Assembly (NCBI GenBank): GCA_964556755.1
Contig: CAZKXI010000014.1
Span: forward strand, 1 to 64,000
Origin: UBA4085 sp964556755
Lineage (GTDB): Bacteria > Acidobacteriota > Aminicenantia > Aminicenantales > UBA4085
Length of the DNA stretch: 64,000 nucleotides
Reading direction: 5' to 3'
Shown here: positions 29,055 to 37,997 of the stretch, one piece after another
How positions within the stretch are numbered: position 1 is the stretch's first letter
How the letters are laid out: each line of letters begins with the position of its first letter
Notes under the pieces: model-generated
What the model saw: the letters and a program-made list of their open reading frames with translations, nothing else
Database searches by the model: none
What the model was told of the DNA's origin: nothing
Made by a program: the position numbers and the translations under genes

Positions 29055-30364
29055 TGGACCGGCGCGCGTTCCTCAGGGGGAGCCTGGCCGGGGCCGCGGC
29101 CGGCGTCGCCGCTTCGGCCGCCGATGGGGCGGAGCTGGAGGCTATCTGGGAATCCTGCGCGCCCCATCGGCTGTCCTGGCCGCTCATCAGCCGGCGCCGG
29201 CAGACCATCCGCCCGGCGCGCATCGCCCGCATCGATCTCTTCCCGGTCCTTTACCCCGTGGCCGGGTACTTCAAGTTCTTCCGGGGGCCGGGAGGCCGTT
29301 CGGGCCGTCCGGCCGTGATCATCAAGATGACCGCCGATGACGGCGCGGCCGGCTGGGGACAATCCGTGCCGCTCTCGACTTGGAGCGACGAGACCTGGGA
29401 GGGCGCCGTCTCCGCCCTGCGCGTCTACTTCGCCCCCGCTCTGATCGGGCTCGACGCCGACGACATCGCCGCGGCTCACGCCGCTCTCGACAAGGCCGTG
29501 GCGGGAGGGTTCTCGACGGGAATGCCCATCACCAGGGCCGGGCTGGACATCGCCATGCATGACCTGGCGGGGAGGCGGCGCGGCCTCCCGCTGGCCCGCC
29601 TCTGGGGCCTGCCGGAAGGCGGCCTCCTGACGCTATCCTGGACGATCAACGTCAAGGCCGTCGGCGAGGCCGAGGCCCTCATCGAAGAGGGCCGTCGGCG
29701 CGGTTACGCCCATTTCAACATCAAGGTCGGTCCGGACCCCCGCTTGGACGTCGAGCTCGCCAAGGCGGTCCGAAAGGCCGCCCCGGAGGGATTCCTCTGG
29801 GCCGATGCCAACGGAGGCTACGATCCCGGAACGGCGCTGCAGGCCGCTCCCCGTCTGGCCGAGGCCGGCGTGGATGTCCTGGAATCGCCCCTCAAGCCGA
29901 ACCGCATCGCCGGCTACCAGGCCCTGAAAAAACAGGCCGCCCTGCCCATTCTCATGGATGAGGGGATCGTCTCTCCCGCCGACCTGGAGGAGTTCATCCG
30001 GCTGGGCATGCTGGACGGTATCGCGGCCAAGCCGGCCCGCTGCGGAGGCCTTCTCTCCAACAAGCGCCAGATCGAGATGTGCCGCGAGCGCGGTCTGATG
30101 TGGCTGGGCAGCGGCCTGACGGACCCCGACATCTCCCTGGCCGCCTCGCTGGCCCTCTACGGCGCCTTCGACCTGCGGAAGCCGGCCGCTCTCAATGGAC
30201 CGCAGTTTCTGGCTGCGGACGTGCTGAGGACGCCGCTTCGGATCGAAAACGGTTCGGCCCGCGTGCCGACGGGTCCAGGCCTGGGCATCGAGGTCGACGA
30301 GGACAGGGTTGTCGAGCTCATGAAGCGCAGCGGCGGCGAAAAAATAGGGGTACAGTATACGTAA
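29054..30364 (+). CDS. Tat-exported mandelate racemase/muconate-lactonizing family protein
   Basis: This 436-residue enolase-superfamily enzyme has a Tat signal (DRRAFLRGSLAGAAAG). The metal ligands are D251 (WADANGGYD), E277 (LESPLK) and E303 (MDEG). K326 (AAKPARCGG) is a candidate base. In the KxK position only the second Lys is present (N222-I-K224). Members usually dehydrate or racemise sugar acids. The start ATG overlaps the preceding stop by one base. The last seven residues (KIGVQYT) and the TAA stop are encoded by the inverted-repeat element beginning at 30342, so the native C-terminus was probably altered. Confidence 0.87.
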   Translation: MDRRAFLRGSLAGAAAGVAASAADGAELEAIWESCAPHRLSWPLISRRRQTIRPARIARIDLFPVLYPVAGYFKFFRGPGGRSGRPAVIIKMTADDGAAGWGQSVPLSTWSDETWEGAVSALRVYFAPALIGLDADDIAAAHAALDKAVAGGFSTGMPITRAGLDIAMHDLAGRRRGLPLARLWGLPEGGLLTLSWTINVKAVGEAEALIEEGRRRGYAHFNIKVGPDPRLDVELAKAVRKAAPEGFLWADANGGYDPGTALQAAPRLAEAGVDVLESPLKPNRIAGYQALKKQAALPILMDEGIVSPADLEEFIRLGMLDGIAAKPARCGGLLSNKRQIEMCRERGLMWLGSGLTDPDISLAASLALYGAFDLRKPAALNGPQFLAADVLRTPLRIENGSARVPTGPGLGIEVDEDRVVELMKRSGGEKIGVQYT

Positions 30365-30530
30365 ATCCCTATTTCGAGTGCCCGACTCTCCCCGAGGGGG
30401 TGAACGGGGCTTTCTCCGGAGTCTATCCCCTGCTCGAAAGCCAGAAACGGTGTCTTCGCTCCCGCACCTCGCCTTTTCGACCGGACACATCAAGGAAAAA
30501 TAGGGAATTACGTATACTGTACCCCTATTT
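30342..30530. mobile_element. 189-bp inverted-repeat element between convergent genes
   Basis: Arm 30342-30374 and arm 30498-30530 are inverted copies of 33 bases with one mismatch. Each arm is itself a hairpin: AAATAGGG and CCCTATTT flank a GTATAC core. The 123-base interior encodes nothing recognisable. This is the shape of a REP doublet of the kind handled by REP-associated tyrosine transposases (inference; no transposase is nearby). It supplies the stop of the upstream gene (TAA) and of the convergent macroglobulin gene (TAG), and may work as a bidirectional terminator. Confidence 0.82.
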
Positions 30531-33500
30531 CACAATCAGCTCGACGCTCCCGGAATGGCTGGCGAACTCGGGCGCGTACATGCATTCGATGTGGGCCATG
30601 CCGTTCTGGTACGTGCCGCGGTGGGACACCCTCAGCGGGTACTCGAAGACGTAGGTCCCCTTGGGCAGGTAGTCGATGAAGAAGTGGCTGGCCGCGTCCT
30701 TGGTCGCCTCGTAATAGGCCAGTCCATCCTGGTACCTGTACCCCGAGAGGACGTTGATGGGCTCCAGCCCGCTGCCCCGGTGGTCCTTCATGTGGACGTA
30801 TTCCAAGTCCCTGTCGGTCCGCAGCTCGATCCGGACCACGACCGCATCGCCCACCGCCAGAGCCCCTCTCACCGGCTCGATGACCGGCCCCCGGGCCGTG
30901 GCCCGCTTGACGAACAGGGCTTTCTTGAGAGTCAACGGATTCTGGGCCTGCGGGGTGATCTTGGAGATATCCTCCAGATACTGCCAATGGACGCCGCCCC
31001 AGGCGATCCCGGCATCGGTCTTGCGGACGGCGATCCGGCCCATGGCCGGCTTGATCTCTCCCGGCGCGAAGCGCTTTTCGTAGAATCCGGTGCCGGCTTC
31101 CACGGCCTCGGGCGCCACCGCTTCCCCGCCCAGCCGGACTTCCACCAGGGCGTCGGAGGTCAGCAGCGAAGCGCCCCTCAGGAGGAGGGCGTAGATCGCG
31201 TCAGCCGTGGCCTTGGTCGTCTTCCAATCCTGGGTCTGCTTCTGCTTCAGCAGCCAGATCTTGCACTCCTCGACCGCTTGGGCGTCGCCCGCGACTTCGT
31301 CGAATGCCTCGATCATCATGGCCTGGGTCTCGATCGGGGCCCGGTGCCACCACCAAGCTCCCTCGCTCTCCGCCCAGTAGCGGCCCAGCTCGGGGTCCAG
31401 CTTGCTGCGCTCCTTCATCGAGCGCATGATCTTGGCCGGCGTCTCGGCGTCGCCGAAGCGCTTGAGCCCGACGGCCAGGTGAGCCTGGCTCTGGCGGCTG
31501 CCTAGCTGAAGCCAATGTTGGGCCCCCTGGGCCAGGAAATACTTCACCGCCTTGTCCGAGCCTTCCGGGATCGGCTTGTCGCCGAGGAAGAAGCTGCGGC
31601 CGTAGAGGTACATCGCCACGGCCGGGCTGAGGTTGTCCTTGTCTTGGACCTTGTCCTTGAGGATCTCCCTGTAGACATCGTCGATCCAGGAGTCCAGATG
31701 GTCGACGGCTTGGAGGGCTAAAGTCTGAGAGACATCCGTCACCCCCAGCTTGCGAAGGCGGCCGAAGCCGGTCGTCAGGTAGAGAGTGATGAAGCTGTCG
31801 CCGCGCCCTCCCGGAAACCAAGGCCAGGAGCCGTCCCGCAGCTGCATGGCCTCCAGCTTGGCGTAGGCCGAGCGCAGGCCGGCGGCCAGCGTGTTCTCCT
31901 CGAAGAGGATCCCGATGGCCCGCTTGGCCTGGGTCTCGCTCCCGGCCTCCGCGATCCAGGGCGACTCCTGAAGCAGGACGCTCTTCAGGTCCTGGTTCTT
32001 CTCCAGCGGCGACGTCAAGGCCGCCGTGCCCTTCCAGCGATCGAAGACCTTGCGGATCCTGGGGTCCGAGGCGGCGATGTGGGCCGCCAGGCTGTTGGCG
32101 TAGAGCCGGTTGAAGACCTGCTCGGAGCACTCGTAGGGGAACTCCATGAGATAGGGCAAGGCCTGGACGGCGTACCAGGCCGGATGAGAGGCCATCTGGA
32201 CGGTCAGCCCCAGATGGCGCAGGCTGTCGGAGGCCCCCGAGGCGGCCAGCTTGTCGAAGGTGAAGGCCTTCTCGCCCGGCGCCGAGATCCACAGCGGCAG
32301 GGATTCGCGGACCATCAGCCGCCGGCTGAGGACGGGCAGGACGCCTTCCTCGCCGTCCGAAAACTCGCCCGACGAGGCCACGGCCCTGTAGCCGACCGTC
32401 TCCAGTCCGTCGGAGACCTTGATCGGCCAGGCGAAGGAGCGGGACTGCTTGGCCGGGATGGCGAAAGCCTGCCGCCGGACGGCGTTGGACAGATCCGCGT
32501 CCAGGGAGGCCTCGGTCAGCGGATGGAAGAACTGAAGCTCCACCGCTCCCGACTGCTCCTTCTCGGTCATGTTGGTGACCTTGACCGTGAATTCGAGCCC
32601 GTCGCCCTCCCGGAGGAAGCGCGGCGGGTGGGGCTGGACCATGACCTCCTTCTGGGTCACGGCCTCGGCTTCGATAGCCCCGCTGCGCAGGCTCTTGTCA
32701 TGGGCGAAGCCCAGCAGCTTCCAGCGGGTCAGGGCTTCGGGCATCTTGAACGCGACGGTCACGACGCCCTTCTTGTCGGCCAGCAGATGGGGATAGAAGA
32801 AAGCCGTCTCGGACAGGTTGGCCCGGGCTTTGACCTGGGACAGGTCAACCTTGGCCGGGCTCGCGGCGGAAGGCTCGCCGGAGGCGATTCCGCCCACGAC
32901 GCCGCCNNNNNNNNNNNNNNNNNNNNNNNNNNNNNNNNNNNNNNNNNNNNNNNNNNNNNNNNNNNNNNNNNNNNNNNNNNNNNNNNNNNNNNNNNNNNNN
33001 NNNNNNTGGCCGGGCTCGCGGCGGAAGGCTCGCCGGAGGCGATTCCGCCCACGACGCCGCCGGCCATGGACGGCGCGGCCTGCGGCGACGGCGCCGCCTC
33101 CATCGCCACCATGGCCTCCATGGGCGCCTCGACGGCCATCGACTTCCTCATGGTCCGAAAGTCATAGCCGTACAGCTCCTCCGTGACGTCCTCGGGGAAC
33201 CGGACGTAGACCGGGCTCCATCCGGACGGGAGCTTGTTCAAGCTGTCGAGAGCGTCGCGCAGGTCCAGGCGACGGTTGCTGTATCCCGACCGCAGGCGGG
33301 TCGAGTCTCGGCGGAAGATGCCGCCGAGGGACGGGAAGCCGTGCCCGACGAAGACGTCCAGCGAGGCGTCGTAGAGCGAGGCGACCATCTCGGCGGCCGC
33401 GGCCTCGGCCCGCGGCCCTTTGATCTCGAGCGACCAGGTCTCGTCCTGGCCGGGCCGCAGCTTGGAGCGGAAGGTCTTCCAGCTGAGGCTGAGGCGCTTG

Positions 33501-36500
33501 TCCGACCAGGGCACGTGGACCGCCTTGACGACCCGGTACAGGCGATTGTCCCTGACCATGGTCAGCGCCACGGTGAAGCCGCCCCGATGGGCTTCGGCCA
33601 CCCTCACCCGGAAGACGCCCTGGGTCCGCTCGGCCGGCTGCCAGCTCCGTTCGAGGCGGCGGCCGTTTTGGTAGACATCGATCAGGACCGGGCCCTTCTC
33701 GTAGCCCGTCCCCCAATGGAGGGCGTACTCCCGGCCTACCTCGACCACGTCGGACGGGGAGGCGGCGTGGAACGGGATCTTGACCGGGAAGGCCGGCCCC
33801 GTCGGATCCAGGACCAGGAAGGCGAAGCGGGTCTCGACCGGCGCCCCGTCCTTGTCCGCCGTCTTCAGCCGGGCCTGGTACGCTCCCGGCGGGAGGTCGA
33901 AGGAGATCTCGGCCGCCCGGTCCTCGCCGGCTTCGGTCCGGAACTCCTGGCGCGCCGCCAGCCGGCCGGACGGCCACTTGCGCCACTCCGCGGTCCGGAC
34001 GAGGCCGGAGTCCGGTCCCTTGGCACCCGCCTCGGCTTCCAGGACCTCATTCTCCCCGATCAGGTCCTGCGGCTCGGGCCGCTCGGGACCGACTAGCGGG
34101 TAGACTTCGACGGTCCCCTGGGCCGCGGCGCTCCGACCGTTGAGGGTCGCGACCGACGCCTTCAGAACGACGGGCCGGCCCTTCTCCTGCCAATCGGCCC
34201 CGCTGAGGGATGCTTCCAGCGAGGCATACCCCACCCGGATCCGGCCCTCGTCGCCGCGCGTCTCGCCGGCCCCGTCGGTGACGTCGACGCTGACGGCGAA
34301 CGTGAAGACCGTCCCCGGGTCCTTGGGGACCGAAGCGTCCGGCGCAGCCGGGAAGCGGACGACGAACCGGCCTTCGACGTCCGAGGCGAGAGATCCGTGG
34401 GCGATCTCCTGCGACTCCCCCGCTCCCCCGCCCCAGCGATACCACCACCAGGGGTAGCGGACCTCGCGGACGACCCTGTACTTGACCGTGGCCCCGTCCA
34501 CCGGAGCCCCGGCGAAGCTCATGGCGGTGCCGGGGAGCTCGACGACCTCGCCCAGCTTGAACTCCCGCTCGGGGACGGCCAGCTTGACCTCGAACTGGGG
34601 CCGCTTGTATTCCTCGACTCGGATCTCCGCCTGCCCGGCCGGATCCACGGCTTGGATCGTCATGGCCCCGGTCAGCCGGTCGGCGGGCGCGGCGAAGGTC
34701 CCGCTGATCGAGCCGAATCCGTTGCTGACCAGGCTCAAGGCCGCGGCTTCCTCTTGGTTGGCGTCGCGCAGGATCACCCGCACCGCTTGTCCGGGCAGGA
34801 TGCGATAGTCGCCGGCGGCTTGGTCGATCGACAGGCAAAGGCCCTTGAAGTGGATCGTCTGGCCGGGCCGGTAGATGGCCCGGTCGGTGAAGAAGACCGT
34901 CCGGGTGGACGGCCGCTCGCCGGACTCGCGTCCCCGCTCCATCTGGGTCTCGGCCAGCTCGGCGCCGTCCGGAGCCTGGACGTGGTAGACGCGGCTGCGG
35001 TAGGAATCGGCGATATTCAGAGCTACGGCGCCCTGGGCGTCGGAGCGGGCGGCGGCGGTCCGCAAGAGCGCGCTCTTGTTGTAGTCCCACTCGTAGACGG
35101 TCACTTCGGCTCCGGCCACGGGCTGGCCCGAGTCGGCCTTGACGATCAGGCCTTCGGGGGACGCTCCGGCCGATCCCTCGACGACGCCCAGAGCGGATAC
35201 CCAGAAGGCCGACGCCTGGATCTTGTTCCCCTTCTGGGCGAATCCGGGATCATAGCTGGCCAAAAGCCGGTAGTAGCCCGGCTTGAGAGCGGGCAGCTCG
35301 ATCAGGGCCCGGCGGGTCTTGTAGTCTACGGTCGGCTTCAGGTCGGCCGCCCAGGCCGCTTCGGGCTTGCGCTTCAGTATCTCGGCCACGGGGGCGCTGC
35401 CCGGCCAAAGCAGCTCCTCGGCACTCTTGCCTTTCAGGAGCGAGGCGAAATCCTCGCGCACGGCGCGGAAATGGAGCCGGGACACATTGCGGTATTCGGC
35501 GACCAGAGAGGCCGGCTTTCCCGGGAGGACGGCCGCCTCGGCCCGGACGTCGAATTCGCGGGCAGTGATGCGGGCGATCAGCACCCGGCAGTTGGCCGCG
35601 CCTCCGGACTTGGGGTGAGCCTCGGCCCCCTGCCTGGCCAGGGCCAGCGCCCGGACGGAGTCGCCCCCCGCCTCCACCTCACCGGCCCAGCGGGCCAGGA
35701 CGGCGGACTGCAGCTCCGAAGACCGGTGGGCCTCGGACAGCTCGCTCAGGCGCTCGATGTAGGGCCCGCGGGCGGCGTCGCCGGCCGCCGCGCGGACGTA
35801 GTCCAGCCGGTGCAGGTCGATGTCCAGAGACACGTCGCCGTCAGCGTCGTCGCGGTGGAAGGCCAGCAGGTCCTGATACAGGCGCAGGGCCCGCAGAGCC
35901 GGCGCCTCCGCGTCCGCCGTCTCGGGCTTGTACTTGAGGAACGCGGCGGCCGGGGCCAAGGCATCGGAGTCGGCGGTGATCTGGAAGGCGTCCTCGGGCC
36001 GGGCCGCGGCTTGTTCGCCCGAAGCATAGAAGCTCAACGCCTCGAAGGCGGCGAAGTCGAAGAGCGTCGGCCGAAGATGGGGCGTCTGCTGGCCGGGCTC
36101 CAAGAAGCCGTCAAAGGCGGAGATCGGCGTCCTCTTGAGTCGGTCGGCCTCCTTGAGGATATCCTGGTAAAGGCTATCGACGGCCCTCAAAAGACGGGCC
36201 AGGTCCCAGGTGGTGAAGTCCTTGTCGTCCACCCCATCGGTGGCCTCCCGGCTCATGAAGCGCCAGCGGTTGCGGGAGAAGTAGCTCCAGTACCAGCGGG
36301 CCTGGACGAGCTGGAGCATCGGCCGCAGGGCGGCGGGAGCCTGGTCGATCTCCTGCCCCAAGCGGGCCAGGCGAGGTCCGGGCTGGTTGCCTTCGATGGT
36401 CCCTTCCAGGATGAGCTGGCGGGTCAGGGCCCGCAGGGCCTCGGCCGGCTTATTCTCCGAGGCGGCCGAGAGGTAGATGCGCCGCAGCAGGCTGATGGCC

Positions 36501-36670
36501 GTCTGGGGCAGGCCGTCGGCCTCGGCTTTGGCCGTCTGGGCCCATAGGGCGGGCCGGTCTTCCTTGGCTTGGTCGGGCATGACTTTCCCCCGGATGGACG
36601 CGGTCACGACGGCGGCCAGGATGACCAGGACGGCGAGAAGGACATGGATGCGGACGGACTTCTTGCTCAT
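30525..36670 (-). CDS. Bacterial alpha-2-macroglobulin family protein, split by a false gap
   Basis: This is a large exported protein with an N-terminal membrane anchor or signal (residues 1-30). A helical region to about 480 is followed by macroglobulin beta-domains (AGAEVTVYEWD, DRAIYRPGQTIHFKG, LEYVHMKD), an alpha-helical thioester domain and a C-terminal receptor-like domain. The thioester motif CSEQ is present (YPYECSEQ-type context, near 32125-32145). Such proteins trap attacking proteases at the cell surface. The start has TGGAGGA seven bases upstream. The gene crosses 100 N (32907-33006). Removing the N and one copy of the 55-base duplicated flank gives 5991 bases, a continuous frame of 1996 residues. 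The stop TAG lies in the inverted-repeat element. Confidence 0.9.
32852..32906 (+). repeat. First copy of the 55-bp duplicated contig end
   Basis: These 55 bases (TGGCCGGGCTCGCGGCGGAA...) recur without change at 33007-33061, immediately on the other side of the N-run. This is an assembly artefact, not a biological repeat. Confidence 0.95.
32907..33006. other. Assembly gap (100 N), almost certainly spurious
   Basis: There are exactly 100 N, the conventional placeholder for a gap of unknown length. Both flanks carry the same 55 bases, so the two contigs overlap and no sequence is missing. Confidence 0.97.
33007..33061 (+). repeat. Second copy of the 55-bp duplicated contig end
   Basis: Identical to 32852-32906. 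Keeping one copy joins the macroglobulin frame. Confidence 0.95.
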
Positions 36671-36774
36671 AGGTCCTCCAGGCGCCGCTCGACCGGCGGC
36701 GCGGACATGCGGCCCCGGTCCCAAGTCCAGGGCGCTGGCGCCATTGTAGCACCGCCGGCCTGCCGCGGGAATGC

Positions 36775-36804
36775 TTGACCCGAGCTTCGGGCGGAGGCTA
36801 TAGT
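36775..36804 (+). promoter_or_regulatory. Promoter of the M29 peptidase-GH106 operon
   Basis: TTGACC (36775-36780) and TATAGT (36799-36804) are spaced by 18 bases, 20 bases ahead of the ATG. On the opposite strand TACAAT (36743-36748) could be the -10 of the divergent macroglobulin gene. Confidence 0.6.
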
Positions 36805-36824
36805 GGGGCCCCCGGGAGGTACCC

Positions 36825-37991
36825 ATGAGCGAACGCGCGGCGGCGGCCCCCATCCTGACGGGAGACGACCTGATCGGGCTGATCCGGTCGGTCTTCCCGC
36901 CCTTCTCCGGCGACCGGAGGCTGGCCATGCTGGTCGACATCCCCCGCGATCCGGCCGCGGACAATCCGCCCTGGCGGGATCGCCGGGAGATGGCCTCCGG
37001 CTGGGCCCTGGCCCTGAAGGCCGGCGCGGCCGAGCTGGGCCTGGACGGAGTCGACCTCGTCGCCTACCCCGACGTCGGCTCCAACAACGCCGATCTTCCG
37101 GCGCATGCGGTTCTGGTCGAAGGGCCGCTCCCCGAGACGGCGGCCGGCCTGTCCGGCGCGGGAACGGCCGCGGCCTTCGAGGACGTCTTCGCCTCCCATC
37201 AGCTCTACCTGGCCCCCACGGAGTACTCCACCACGGCCCCGCTCAAGAACGCGGCCAAGCGCTTCGGCTTCCGGGCCGCCACCATGCCCGGCTTCGCCTC
37301 ATCCATGGTCCCGGCGCTGCGCATCGACTACGGCCTGGTGGCGGAGAGGGTCGGGGCCCTGAAGCGTCGCCTGGACAGCGCCACCGGCGCCGAGATCGTC
37401 CTGGACGCGGACGACCGGCCCCACATCCTGGCGCTCGACCTTCGGCACCGGCCTTGCCATGCCTCGACCGGGCGCTTCCCGGAGGCCGGCACGGCCGGCA
37501 ACCTGCCCTCAGGGGAAGCCTACATCGTCCCCTTCGAAGGCGGACCGCAGGATCCCAGCCGCAGCTTCGGCAGCCTGCCCGTGGATACGGGCCGCGGTCT
37601 GGTCGTCTTCACCATCGTGGCCAACCGGGCCGTGGCCGCGGCCGGCGAGGAGCCGGCCGCCTCCGAGGAGGCCGCCCGCCTGCGACGCGAGCCGGCCTAT
37701 GGCAATCTGGCCGAGCTGGGCTTCGGCGTCCTGGCCGACTTCGGCCTGGAGCCGGTCGGCGAGATCCTCCTGGACGAGAAGCTCGGCCTGCACATCGCCT
37801 TCGGCCGCAGCGACCATTTCGGCGGCGCGGTCGGACCCAAGGACTTCTCCTCCCCGGCCGAGGTCATCCACCTCGACCGCATCTACATCCCGCAAAGCCA
37901 GCCCCGCGTCGCCGTCCGGTCCGTGGTCCTCCTCTACCCCGACGGGGCGCGGGAAGAGATCATGCGGGACGGAGCCTACCGGATCTTCTGA
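36825..37991 (+). CDS. M29-type (thermophilic) aminopeptidase-like protein
   Basis: This 388-residue cytoplasmic protein has no signal peptide. The C-terminal half carries the metal ligands expected for M29 aminopeptidases: E231 (NLPSGE), E297 (ELGFG), H323 (LHIAFG), and H349 and D351 (HLD). The usual catalytic Tyr after the HIAFG motif appears to be Phe (SDHFGG), so activity may differ. The N-terminal half is less conserved. GGGAGG sits five bases before the ATG. A GH106 gene follows after six bases, so both are co-transcribed. The overall identity rests on the ligand pattern. Confidence 0.78.
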   Translation: MSERAAAAPILTGDDLIGLIRSVFPPFSGDRRLAMLVDIPRDPAADNPPWRDRREMASGWALALKAGAAELGLDGVDLVAYPDVGSNNADLPAHAVLVEGPLPETAAGLSGAGTAAAFEDVFASHQLYLAPTEYSTTAPLKNAAKRFGFRAATMPGFASSMVPALRIDYGLVAERVGALKRRLDSATGAEIVLDADDRPHILALDLRHRPCHASTGRFPEAGTAGNLPSGEAYIVPFEGGPQDPSRSFGSLPVDTGRGLVVFTIVANRAVAAAGEEPAASEEAARLRREPAYGNLAELGFGVLADFGLEPVGEILLDEKLGLHIAFGRSDHFGGAVGPKDFSSPAEVIHLDRIYIPQSQPRVAVRSVVLLYPDGAREEIMRDGAYRIF

Positions 37992-37997
37992 GCCGCC

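Noticed and set aside
32852..33061. Biological 55-bp direct repeat
   Set aside because: The copies sit exactly at both edges of a 100-N placeholder, and joining them restores one reading frame.
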